A stretch of 64,000 bases of DNA from contig NZ_JAAQOM010000018.1 of NCBI RefSeq assembly GCF_011682055.1, positions 85,373 through 149,372 of the forward strand, read 5' to 3'. The DNA is from Telluria antibiotica. Lineage in GTDB: Bacteria > Pseudomonadota > Gammaproteobacteria > Burkholderiales > Burkholderiaceae_D. The translations under genes were made by a program, and so were the position numbers. Numbering within the stretch: the stretch's first letter is position 1; each line of letters starts with the position of its first letter. Positions 43,862-52,274 of the stretch are shown here, piece by piece. A model generated the notes under the pieces. The model was not told where the DNA came from and did no database searches. It was given only the letters and a program-made list of their open reading frames with translations.

Positions 43862-45843
43862 AAGCCGGGTTCAACAACGCGGTCGGTCCTCAGGTGCGCG
43901 AGCACACAGCGCGAGGCGGCAAGCTGCTCCCTGCCCTGGCAGCGCTGTCCCTGGGCGGCGGCATGCAGACGGCGACCCAGTTCTTCGCGAGGGACATGCG
44001 GTACCAGGCAGCGCTTGGCGCCCACGTCGGCGACCACCTCTACGCGCCATGGGGGATTGTCCATTGGGCCACCAAGTGGTATTCGTACTATCCGGACGCG
44101 TTCATGCGCGCCGGCGGCGCAGGCATCACGGTTGCCGGCGTTGGCCTGATCGGCGTGCTCATCTGCAAAATGGTCGGTGCCAATACCGCGAAGCCGAACG
44201 ATTATCTGCACGGTTCGGCGCGCTGGGCCGAGAAGAAAGACATGCAGGAAGCCGGCCTGCTGCCACGAACGCGCAAGTGGCATGAGATCCTGCGCGGCGT
44301 GGCACCAAGCGGCGGCCGCGGCGTCTACGTCGGGGCATGGATCGATGACGGCGGCAAACTGCATTACCTGAGACATGACGGGCCAGAACATGTGCTGACC
44401 TATGCGCCCACCCGCTCGGGCAAGGGCGTGGGCCTTGTAGTGCCTACCCTGCTGTCCTGGCCCGACAGCGCCGTCATCACCGACCTGAAAGGCGAGCTGT
44501 GGGCCATGACGGCGGGCTGGCGTCAGGCGCATGCCAGGAACAGGGTGCTGCGCTTCGAGCCGGCTGACCCGGACTGCGATGTCCATATCAATCCGATGGA
44601 GGAGATCCGGTTCGGCACGGCGTATGAGGTTGGCGACGTCCAGAACCTGGCCACGCTGATCGTCGACCCTGACGGACGAGGACTGGAAACCCACTGGCAG
44701 AAGACCAGTCAATCCCTGCTGGTTGGCGTGATCCTCCACTCGTTGTACAAGCACCGGAACGAAGGCACGCCGGCCAACCTGGCCCATGTCGATTTCCTGC
44801 TGGCGGATCCGAACCGCAGCGTCGCGGAGTTGTGGATGGAGATGGTGACCTACCAGCACTTGGACGGGAAAACGCATCCCGTCGTCGGAGCGGCGGCGCG
44901 CGACATGATGGACCGCCCCGAGGAGGAAGCCGGATCGGTCCTGTCGACCGCGAAGTCCTACCTCGCCCTGTGGCGCGATCCCGTCATTGCGCGCAATACC
45001 AGCCGCTCGACGTTTTCGATCGCGAGGGATCTGGTGAACCACGACAGCCCGGTCAGCCTGTATATCGTCACCCAGCCGGACGACAAGACGCGCTTGCGCC
45101 CCCTGGTGCGGATCGTGTTGAACCTGATCGTGCGCCTGCTGGCGAACAAGGTGGAGTACGAACGGCACATGCTGGAGATGCCGTGGTGGCGCCGCGCGTT
45201 GGCCAAGATCGGATTTGTCCGGGCAGCGCATGCGCATATACGCGCCAAGCGCAAATACAAGCACCGGCTGCTGGGCATGATCGATGAATTCCCCAGCCTT
45301 GGGAAACTCGAGATCCTGCAGGAGTCGCTCGCGTTCGTTGCTACTTACGGGATCAAGTTCTATCTCATCTGCCAGGACCTGACGCAGCTCCGCAGCCGCG
45401 AGGTCGGATACGGTCCGGACGAGACCATCACGTCCAACTGCCACATCCAGAACGCCTATCCGCCGAACCGGTTGGAGACAGCTGAACATTTGTCGAAACT
45501 CACCGGCATCACCACGGTCGTCAAGGAGCAGATCACGACCAGCGGCCGCCGCACCAGCGTCCTTCTGGGCCAGGTATCGCGCACCTACCAGGAGACGCAG
45601 CGGCCGCTGCTGACGCCAGACGAATGTCTGCGCATGCCAGGCCCCAGGAAGGACGGCGACTTGATCGTGGACGCTGGCGACATGATTGTCTCGGTCAGCG
45701 GTTTCCCGGCCATCTATGGCAGGCAGCCCCTGTTTTTCAAGGACGAGATCTTTAGCGCGCGCGCCGCGATTCCGGCACCGGCACGCAGCGACCAGCTACG
45801 GCCGGCAGCAGAATCGCTGAACGCCCAGCGGATTTCGCTATGA
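43858..45843 (+). CDS. traG: VirD4-type coupling protein
   Basis: Hexameric inner-membrane ATPase (661 aa) linking the relaxosome to the type IV secretion channel. N-terminal hydrophobic segments lie near residues 25-75 and 85-105. Walker A is PTRSGKG with Lys189, followed by VITDLKGELW; Walker B is LLGMIDEFPSLGKLE. C-terminal block NCHIQNAYPPNRLETAEHLSK is typical of TraG. It overlaps both traI and traF by 4 bases, so the three are translationally coupled. Confidence 0.93.
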   Translation: MKAGFNNAVGPQVREHTARGGKLLPALAALSLGGGMQTATQFFARDMRYQAALGAHVGDHLYAPWGIVHWATKWYSYYPDAFMRAGGAGITVAGVGLIGVLICKMVGANTAKPNDYLHGSARWAEKKDMQEAGLLPRTRKWHEILRGVAPSGGRGVYVGAWIDDGGKLHYLRHDGPEHVLTYAPTRSGKGVGLVVPTLLSWPDSAVITDLKGELWAMTAGWRQAHARNRVLRFEPADPDCDVHINPMEEIRFGTAYEVGDVQNLATLIVDPDGRGLETHWQKTSQSLLVGVILHSLYKHRNEGTPANLAHVDFLLADPNRSVAELWMEMVTYQHLDGKTHPVVGAAARDMMDRPEEEAGSVLSTAKSYLALWRDPVIARNTSRSTFSIARDLVNHDSPVSLYIVTQPDDKTRLRPLVRIVLNLIVRLLANKVEYERHMLEMPWWRRALAKIGFVRAAHAHIRAKRKYKHRLLGMIDEFPSLGKLEILQESLAFVATYGIKFYLICQDLTQLRSREVGYGPDETITSNCHIQNAYPPNRLETAEHLSKLTGITTVVKEQITTSGRRTSVLLGQVSRTYQETQRPLLTPDECLRMPGPRKDGDLIVDAGDMIVSVSGFPAIYGRQPLFFKDEIFSARAAIPAPARSDQLRPAAESLNAQRISL

Positions 45844-46403
45844 AATCCATCTTGCGACGTAGTGCCCTCTCCCGGGCCACCAGCCGGCACCTGGTACGCG
45901 CGCTCGGCATCAGCGCATCCTTGCTCGGCGTGGCTGCCCTGCTCGGCCTGGCCGGTGCCAGAGTCAACACCAGCAGGAGCATTGCGCTCGGCCTGTATTG
46001 GACCAGCGACCGTCCGGCACGAAAAGGAGAGTATGTGCTGCTCTGTCCTCCGACGATTGGCGTGATCGAAGAGGCGCGCAGGCGCGGTTACCTGGCCGCG
46101 GGCTTCTGCCCGGGAGGCTATGGCTACATGATGAAACGGATCCTCGCCACTGGCGGCGATGCTGTGACGCTGGACGCCGATGGAGTGCGCGTGAACGACG
46201 TAATGCTACCCTTCAGCGTCCCTCTGGTGACCGACCGGGCCGGCCGTCCGATGCCGCGCCTGCGGACCAGTCGCTACTTGCTTGGTGCCTCTGAGGTGCT
46301 GCTGATGTCGGACGTGAGCACCACCTCGTTCGACGGCCGCTATTTCGGTCCCGTCAGCCGTGCGCAGATCAGGACCGTCATCGTACCGGTCCTCACATGG
46401 TAG
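45840..46403 (+). CDS. traF: TraF-type serine peptidase (pilin cyclisation)
   Basis: Membrane-anchored S26-family peptidase (187 aa) that in RP4 removes the last residues of pro-pilin TrbC and joins the ends. One N-terminal membrane helix (residues about 21-42), catalytic Ser47 in NTSRSIALG and Lys99 in GYMMKRIL, each ten positions beyond the RP4 residues Ser37 and Lys89; the SDVSTTSFDGRYFGP block is conserved. Its presence with an intact TrbC points to cyclic pili. Confidence 0.9.
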   Translation: MKSILRRSALSRATSRHLVRALGISASLLGVAALLGLAGARVNTSRSIALGLYWTSDRPARKGEYVLLCPPTIGVIEEARRRGYLAAGFCPGGYGYMMKRILATGGDAVTLDADGVRVNDVMLPFSVPLVTDRAGRPMPRLRTSRYLLGASEVLLMSDVSTTSFDGRYFGPVSRAQIRTVIVPVLTW

Positions 46404-46551
46404 GAGGACAAGCGACGCGTGCATCCCACTCCTCCTGACCTTCCAGCGTAAGCAGCACCCCCATTCCTGAATGATGCCGCCAGGCTGTCCAAGCCCGGCG
46501 ATGGCCGCGTGCTGCCCGAATTTCCACTTTCACGATCCAAGGAGCGACACC

Positions 46552-46845
46552 ATGATTGATCCGACGATTGAAGCACTCATTGCTGCTGCCATCGAAGCCG
46601 GCGAAAACGGCCATCTGGACATATACCTGATGTCCGATCCTGATCCAGACCAGTCCACCCTTGCTGCCGCCAAGCTGCGCGACGCACTGGTCGTCGGCTT
46701 CGAACCGGACTTCACCCCGCACGAGGCCGATGCGGCCGGGGCCTTCCTCGAGGACGCACTCTGTGAGGTGGACGCGCGCGAGCCCCGTACGGGGCTGCGC
46801 CGGCTGCGCGTGACCGTCCTGCCGCCGAAGGCGCGAGCCGTTTGA
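46552..46845 (+). CDS. Small acidic protein of unknown function
   Basis: 97 aa, acidic N-terminal half (DPTIEALIAAAIEAGENGHLDIYLMSDPDPDQ) and a basic end (RTGLRRLRVTVLPPKARAV). A strong ribosome site AAGGAG precedes the ATG at proper distance, so it is probably real. It lies between traF and traC, where RK2 has traE and traD. I recognise no family; it is not topoisomerase III. It could be co-expressed with the transfer operon. Confidence 0.6.
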   Translation: MIDPTIEALIAAAIEAGENGHLDIYLMSDPDPDQSTLAAAKLRDALVVGFEPDFTPHEADAAGAFLEDALCEVDAREPRTGLRRLRVTVLPPKARAV

Positions 46846-46869
46846 GTGCTGCACCGGGAGCGAACAGAC

Positions 46870-49800
46870 ATGGACACCACCGAACATAAAAAACCCTTCC
46901 ACGTGACCGTTGCAGAGAAGCTGGTCAAGCAACTGGAGCAAGGCACGGCTCCCTGGCAAAAGCCATGGGAGCCGGGTATGGACCTGCCGACGAATCCCGT
47001 CAGCGGCAAGCGCTACCGCGGCATCAACGCCTTACACCTGATGAGCGAGGGGCGCGGCGATCCGCGCTGGCTGACCTACCGGCAGGCGCAGGCCATGGAT
47101 GCCCAGGTACGCGCCGGCGAGAAAGGCACGACGATCCAGTACTGGAAGTTTGCAGAAGAACGGCCGCTCGAACGCGATGGCAAGCCTGTGCTCGACGGAC
47201 GAGGGGAACCGGTCAAACAGACGGTCAAGCTCGAGCGGCCCCGCGTGTTTTTAGCGACCGTGTTCAACGCCGAACAGATCGACGGTCTGCCTCCGTTCAC
47301 GGCACGAAAAGAACACGCATGGGATCCTATCGAACGGGCCGAGCGCATCCTGCGGGCGTCCGGCGCCGTGATCCGGCACGACGAACGGGACGCGGCGTAT
47401 TACCAGCCGCGGGCCGACACCATTCACCAGCCGGGCAAGGGACAATTCCCGGATGCCGCCTCGTACTATGTCGTATCACTGCACGAACTGGGGCACTGGA
47501 CCGGGCACAGCACGCGGCTTGGCCGTGACCTTGCGCACCCGTTCGGCAGCGAAGGCTACGCGCGCGAAGAGCTGCGCGCCGAGATCACCAGCATGATGCT
47601 CGGGAACGAAATCGGAATCGGCCACGATCCGCAGCGGCACGCGGCCTACGTCGGCAGCTGGATCAAGGCGCTGCGGGATGACCCTCTGGAGATCTTCCGT
47701 GCCGCCGCCGACGCCGAGAAGATGTGCGAGTATGTGCTCGGGCTCGAACAGAAGCAGTTGCAGGACCTGTCCCCCGAACAAGCGTCGCCGCCTGCGGAAG
47801 CGGCGCATCCCAAGGCATTCGTACAACCCGATGGAACGCTGTGCGAGTGGGACTCAGGCGCCGCGGTACCCGATGACTGGCACGGTGTCGTCAAGAACCA
47901 GGGAGCGTTCTGGTATGTCGGTAACGAAGGGGGCGAACGTTCCTTCACGGTGCTGGCGGCAAGCGAGTACCAGGATGCCGAAGCCGAGGCAGCATGCGTG
48001 CAGGCGCTGTCCGTCGACATCCGGCAGGTTCTGGACGACGTTGGGTCGTCCCTCGCCCCCTATCAAGGCTACCAGAGCGAGAGTCTGGAAGCGACGATGC
48101 GCAGCTGGCATCTGACATCGATCGCCAGCGTAACCGGCAGCGTCCCGGCGACATTCCACGAGACGGCCGAGGACCGTCTGTCGGCCGTGTTTGGTGTCGA
48201 ACCTGGCGGCACCGGTGCGGACACTGCGTACCTGGAGTGCGCCCGGCTTTCGCAGGCATTTGCAAGGGTAGCGTATCGGCTCCTACACGTCACCAATCAG
48301 GAGAGGAATATGAATGGAATCGACTTGGCTGCGACGCTCCTGCAGGCGCCGGAAACGGCCGAGGCCGACGGCGTCGAACGCCAACGTCGCGCCGAAGCAT
48401 GGACGCTTAGCCATCTTGTACAAGGAACACAGGAGCGTGCGTTCGACAAGGCCTCGCTCGGGCAACTCAAGCGCGTCGAGCACGCATTGACCGCGATGCA
48501 GCCGGCGGAACCAAATAACCCGTTCTGGGAAAGGCACGCGCTTCCGCCGGACGTCGAGAAATTGGGGGAGCAGATCCACCAGGCGCTTGCAGCGGTCGCC
48601 ATACGCCAGTTAGACATGCGCGTGGCGACGACCCGGCTTGCGCTCATTTCCGGGCAGGCCGTTGGGCGGGAGACTAACGCGGACGCCGCCACCTTCGCCA
48701 GTGAAACCGAAGGCGCGCTTGGGTTTACGCTGCCGCACGACTGGACGGGCGACGTACGCGTCGAGGGAACCGTCACGATGGATGCCAACGGCCAGCAGAA
48801 GGTCGTTCCAGCACAAGCCACCGGGCGCATGCCCGAAGCATGGGGTGTGTATGCCAGGCGCGGCGACGGCAGCTATCAATGGCTCGCGAATCGGACAACC
48901 GAAGACGAGGCCGAGCGCATAGCCGAAAGGCTGGCGCGGATCGACGCGCATTCAACGCTCAACGAATATGAGAAGGCGGCCAAGTTTGCGCGCATCCACG
49001 AGGCGCGAGTAAGACGCTCCCAGGACAGCACGGACGAAGACATCATGGCGGCGAAGGAGGCGCGCAAGAATGCCGAGGCCAACATGACCTTGCACGACGC
49101 CGATCTGCAGCGACGAATCGAGCATGCCGAACGCGAGCGTGGTCGCGAAGCGGTTGAACAAGATGTTCCGGGCGCTGCAAAAATGCTGATCGTGGTGCCA
49201 TACAAGGAAAAGGACGAAGCCAAAGTGCTGGGAGCAAGATGGGACCGGCGGCAGCAGTCTTGGTATGTGCCCGCCGGCATGGATCCGGCGCCGTTCTCGA
49301 AGTGGTCGCAAACCCGCGGGCCAGAGGCCGGAGAACCGGCGTCACCTATCGCCACAGCCACGCAAACCGGAAGTGGTCGCGTCTATCTGGCCGTGCCGTA
49401 CAGCGAACGGCACGGAGCCAGGGCCGCCGGTGCGCTATGGGACAAGGCTGCCTGCTCATGGTATGCAGGACCGCAGGGGAACATGGCTGCTCTCGCCAAG
49501 TGGCGTCCAGAGAACGTCGCGGCACAGCAGGATCCTTCGATGACGCCACGGGAGGAATTTGCCGGGTTCCTGAAGTCGCTCGGCTGCGTGATCAGCGGCG
49601 AGCATCCGATCATGGACGGAAAGTCGCACCGGATCAGCGTGGAGGGCGAAAAATACAGCGCCAATGCCGGCTCCGGCTTCTATGTCGGGCATCTGGACGG
49701 GCACCCGGCCGGCTACGCCAAGAACAACAAGACCGGGCGCGAAGAAAACTGGAAAGCGATGGGCTACATGCTAGGTACCGAGGAGAAAGCCCGTCTGGCC

Positions 49801-50721
49801 GCCGAGGCGACCACGAAGCTGCAGGAGCGCGAAGCGGAGCTGGCAAAACGTCATGAGCTGGCCGCACAGCGAGTGGCCACCCAGTTGGCTAAGCTGGTGC
49901 CAGTCGACCATCCTACGCCGTACATGGTAGCGAAGGGACTTCGGCCGCAGCCAGGCACGTTCACCGACAAGGATGGCAAGAAGACCTGCCTTCCGGCGAT
50001 CGATGCGAACGGCAAGCAATGGACGATGCAATACGTCGGCGAGGACGGTACGAAACGGTTTGCGAAAGACAGCAGGAAGGAAGGCTGCTTCCACGTGATC
50101 GGCCAAGGCCTGGATGAACTAGCCAACGCGCCGGCGATCGTGATCGCGGAGGGTTACGCGACCGCCGCCACGCTGCGCCAGACGCTGGGATATGCGACCG
50201 TGTCGGCTTTCGACTCCGGCAATCTCGCGCCAGTGGCGCAGGCGCTGCACGAGAAGTATCCGGACAAGCCAGTCGTCGTCGCGTGCGACGATGACCGTCA
50301 TCTCGAACTGACCCAAGGTGTGAACCCGGGCCGCAGCAAGGGCGAGGAAGCTGCACAGCTGGTCGGGGGAATCGCCCTGCTCCCGATCTTCGCACCCAGC
50401 GAAAACGCCTACCCTGCGGGGCTTGATCCTGTAACACCCGAACTGTTTCGCAAGCACCAACGAACCGGCGCGACGCTGAGCGAGGAACAGCTAGCGGCGC
50501 TCGAACGCATGAAGCAGTTCACTGACTTCAATGATCTCGCGAACCGCAGCGTGCTCGGTCGGGATGGCATCGAGCGCCAGGTAAAAGCTACGTGCAACTC
50601 CTCGGTCGCCAGCGATGCCTCCGTCGAACAACAGGAAGTGCAGCGGATCCGCCAGCTGGCACAAGACACAGCACAGGAGCAGAAACCTAAGCGACGCCGG
50701 AAGACCGCTACGATCGCTTGA
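46870..50721 (+). CDS. traC: TraC-like DNA primase with ArdC-type antirestriction N-terminus
   Basis: Large protein (1283 aa) transferred with DNA in IncP conjugation. N-terminal ArdC-type ssDNA-binding domain (FHVTVAEKLVKQLEQGTAPWQKPW), then a zincin-like domain with HELGHWTGH at 205-213. A long middle of no recognised family follows. Two short repeats of DUF5710 type at about 770-812 and 836-878 (VPYKEKDEAKVLGARWD and VPYSERHGARAAGALWD). The last third is the primase with a TOPRIM fold and the EGYATA motif near residue 1092. An in-frame internal start with a strong ribosome site is at 48310. Start at 46870 follows GGGAG. Confidence 0.9.
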   Translation: MDTTEHKKPFHVTVAEKLVKQLEQGTAPWQKPWEPGMDLPTNPVSGKRYRGINALHLMSEGRGDPRWLTYRQAQAMDAQVRAGEKGTTIQYWKFAEERPLERDGKPVLDGRGEPVKQTVKLERPRVFLATVFNAEQIDGLPPFTARKEHAWDPIERAERILRASGAVIRHDERDAAYYQPRADTIHQPGKGQFPDAASYYVVSLHELGHWTGHSTRLGRDLAHPFGSEGYAREELRAEITSMMLGNEIGIGHDPQRHAAYVGSWIKALRDDPLEIFRAAADAEKMCEYVLGLEQKQLQDLSPEQASPPAEAAHPKAFVQPDGTLCEWDSGAAVPDDWHGVVKNQGAFWYVGNEGGERSFTVLAASEYQDAEAEAACVQALSVDIRQVLDDVGSSLAPYQGYQSESLEATMRSWHLTSIASVTGSVPATFHETAEDRLSAVFGVEPGGTGADTAYLECARLSQAFARVAYRLLHVTNQERNMNGIDLAATLLQAPETAEADGVERQRRAEAWTLSHLVQGTQERAFDKASLGQLKRVEHALTAMQPAEPNNPFWERHALPPDVEKLGEQIHQALAAVAIRQLDMRVATTRLALISGQAVGRETNADAATFASETEGALGFTLPHDWTGDVRVEGTVTMDANGQQKVVPAQATGRMPEAWGVYARRGDGSYQWLANRTTEDEAERIAERLARIDAHSTLNEYEKAAKFARIHEARVRRSQDSTDEDIMAAKEARKNAEANMTLHDADLQRRIEHAERERGREAVEQDVPGAAKMLIVVPYKEKDEAKVLGARWDRRQQSWYVPAGMDPAPFSKWSQTRGPEAGEPASPIATATQTGSGRVYLAVPYSERHGARAAGALWDKAACSWYAGPQGNMAALAKWRPENVAAQQDPSMTPREEFAGFLKSLGCVISGEHPIMDGKSHRISVEGEKYSANAGSGFYVGHLDGHPAGYAKNNKTGREENWKAMGYMLGTEEKARLAAEATTKLQEREAELAKRHELAAQRVATQLAKLVPVDHPTPYMVAKGLRPQPGTFTDKDGKKTCLPAIDANGKQWTMQYVGEDGTKRFAKDSRKEGCFHVIGQGLDELANAPAIVIAEGYATAATLRQTLGYATVSAFDSGNLAPVAQALHEKYPDKPVVVACDDDRHLELTQGVNPGRSKGEEAAQLVGGIALLPIFAPSENAYPAGLDPVTPELFRKHQRTGATLSEEQLAALERMKQFTDFNDLANRSVLGRDGIERQVKATCNSSVASDASVEQQEVQRIRQLAQDTAQEQKPKRRRKTATIA
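48299..48312 (+). promoter_or_regulatory. Internal ribosome site and start for a short TraC form
   Basis: AGGAGAGG followed by an in-frame ATG at 48310 inside traC. The product would be 803 aa, lacking the ArdC and zincin domains but keeping the primase. RP4 traC is known to make two proteins, TraC1 and TraC2, by in-phase initiation, so this is likely the TraC2 start. Confidence 0.75.
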
Positions 50722-50743
50722 GCCTAAGTTTCCGGGCCGCGCT

Positions 50744-50917
50744 CTATTGGGCGGTCTGGACACCTGCAACGTCATCATCATTGGCATGCTCGACCGTTGT
50801 GCCAAGCCGGTCCTGCAGCGTGCCTCTAAACCTTCGGATTGTCGCCTCCCGAATGGACGCCTCGTGGACCGCTAACCGCAACGTGCCCTGCCGCCAAGAG
50901 TCGACCGCCAATATCAT
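50744..50917 (-). CDS. Possible small gene or gene remnant between traC and fic
   Basis: A 57-codon frame (MILAVDSWRQGTLRLAVHEA at its start) with GGAG eleven bases before the ATG and an acidic end (EHANDDDVAGVQTAQ). The frame is open slightly further upstream (LSLQRNDNGDEVL) without another ATG, so it might be the 3' end of a truncated gene. No family recognised. It converges with traC. Confidence 0.3.
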   Translation of the reverse strand: MILAVDSWRQGTLRLAVHEASIREATIRRFRGTLQDRLGTTVEHANDDDVAGVQTAQ

Positions 50918-50984
50918 GAGGACTTCGTCTCCGTTGTCGTTCCGTTGTAGAGATAGCGAAAGTCACTGCGGGGAATACTGGAGC

Positions 50985-51050
50985 AATCACCGCAATTTCT
51001 GCGTTGTTTAAATTGCTCATGCGGCGATTACGACTTACAATCACCGCATG
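50985..51050. promoter_or_regulatory. Putative operator cluster before the Fic gene
   Basis: CATGCGGCGATT (51018-51029) and AATCACCGCATG (51039-51050) form an inverted repeat with one mismatch and a nine-base spacer; the right arm includes the fic start codon. AATCACCGCA recurs at 50985-50994. Such an arrangement suggests autoregulation by the Fic protein, which has its own C-terminal winged-helix-like domain. Confidence 0.55.
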
Positions 51051-52187
51051 AAATGCGGAGATTATTCTTATATATGGCAAGCTTCTGATTGGCCGAACTG
51101 GCGCTACGATCTGGCGGCACTGGCATCGCCTCTCGCGCAGGTCAGCCAGGCACAGGGACTTTTGCTGGGTCGGCTCACCGATATTGGCTTGGGTTTGCGA
51201 GACCAGGCCAGTCTTGCCGCGCTGACCGATGACGTCATCAAGACTAGCGAAATCGAGGGCGAACACCTGAACGTTGCATCGGTACGCTCGTCCATCGCGC
51301 GCCGCCTCGGGGTTGATATCGGTTCCCTGGCGCCGGTAGACCGACATGTGGAGGGCGTGGTCGAAATGGTGCTCGACGCGACGATCAACAGTGCGTCGCC
51401 GCTCACGCAGCCGCGCCTGTTTGGCTGGCATGCCGCTTTGTTCCCGACCGGTTATTCAGGCCTAAACAGGATCGCCATCGGCACGTGGCGCGACGATGCG
51501 CAAGGCCCGATGCAAGTTGTCTCTGGCCACATTGGCCGCCAACGCGTGCACTACGAGGCGCCGCCAGCCGAGCATTTGTCCGACGAGGTAGAGCGCTTTC
51601 TGGAATGGCTCAATGCACCGTTTCAGGTAGAGCCGGCGCTGATCCGCGCCGGACTGGGACACCTATGGTTCGTCACACTACATCCGTTCGACGACGGTAA
51701 CGGCCGCATCGCACGCGCCATAGGCGATCTTTTGCTGGCACGGGCGGATGGCAGTCCCCAGCGCTTCTACAGCCTGTCGGCGCAGATACAACGTGAGCGG
51801 AAAGCCTATTACGAGATCTTGGAGCGTACCCAGAAGCGGAACCTGGATGTGACGGAGTGGCTCCTTTGGTTCCTGCAGATGCTTGGCGAGGCCGTGCGGC
51901 TGGCCAATCACGCTCTCGATGCCGTGCTGGACAAGGCCCGTTTCTGGCAGCGCCTGTCGGGAATCGCGCTTAACGAACGTCAGGTAAAGGTCCTCAACCG
52001 CCTGCTCGATGGTTTCGAAGGCAAACTCACCAGTAGCAAATGGGCCGCGCTGGCCAAATGCTCGCCCGATACCGCGCTACGGGACATCCAAGAACTGGTA
52101 ACCCAGGGAGTTCTGCAGCGCTCTGGAGCCGGTGGGCGCAGTACCAGCTATGACTTGGTAAAGAAAGGGCTGAATCCTCAGCCCTAG
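51048..52187 (+). CDS. Fic-family AMP-transferase with winged-helix C-terminus
   Basis: 379 aa. N-terminal Fic_N domain, then the active-site motif HPFDDGNGRIARA (residues about 213-225) that transfers AMP from ATP to hydroxyl groups of target proteins. An inhibitory motif of the [S/T]xxxE[G/N] type lies N-terminal (TSEIEG), making it a class II self-inhibited Fic. The C-terminus (about 300-375, LNERQVKVLNRLLDG to TALRDIQELVTQGVLQRSG) is a winged helix, as in Fic proteins that regulate their own gene. It separates the tra and trb blocks and is not part of the RK2 backbone, so it is an accessory cargo gene; no separate antitoxin is seen. Confidence 0.88.
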   Translation: MKCGDYSYIWQASDWPNWRYDLAALASPLAQVSQAQGLLLGRLTDIGLGLRDQASLAALTDDVIKTSEIEGEHLNVASVRSSIARRLGVDIGSLAPVDRHVEGVVEMVLDATINSASPLTQPRLFGWHAALFPTGYSGLNRIAIGTWRDDAQGPMQVVSGHIGRQRVHYEAPPAEHLSDEVERFLEWLNAPFQVEPALIRAGLGHLWFVTLHPFDDGNGRIARAIGDLLLARADGSPQRFYSLSAQIQRERKAYYEILERTQKRNLDVTEWLLWFLQMLGEAVRLANHALDAVLDKARFWQRLSGIALNERQVKVLNRLLDGFEGKLTSSKWAALAKCSPDTALRDIQELVTQGVLQRSGAGGRSTSYDLVKKGLNPQP

Positions 52188-52274
52188 CTGCTGGTTGGGC
52201 AGCGGCGGAGACGGAACACGCGACATCTTCCAGCAGATCTTGTGGGAAGTCGAGAGCGAACATGGCCCGATCTC

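Noticed and set aside
43684..45489. 601-codon open frame antisense to traG
   Set aside because: Shadow of a high-G+C gene: traG has all coupling-protein motifs, the antisense product has no recognisable domain and is Arg/His/Gln-rich as expected for antisense frames.
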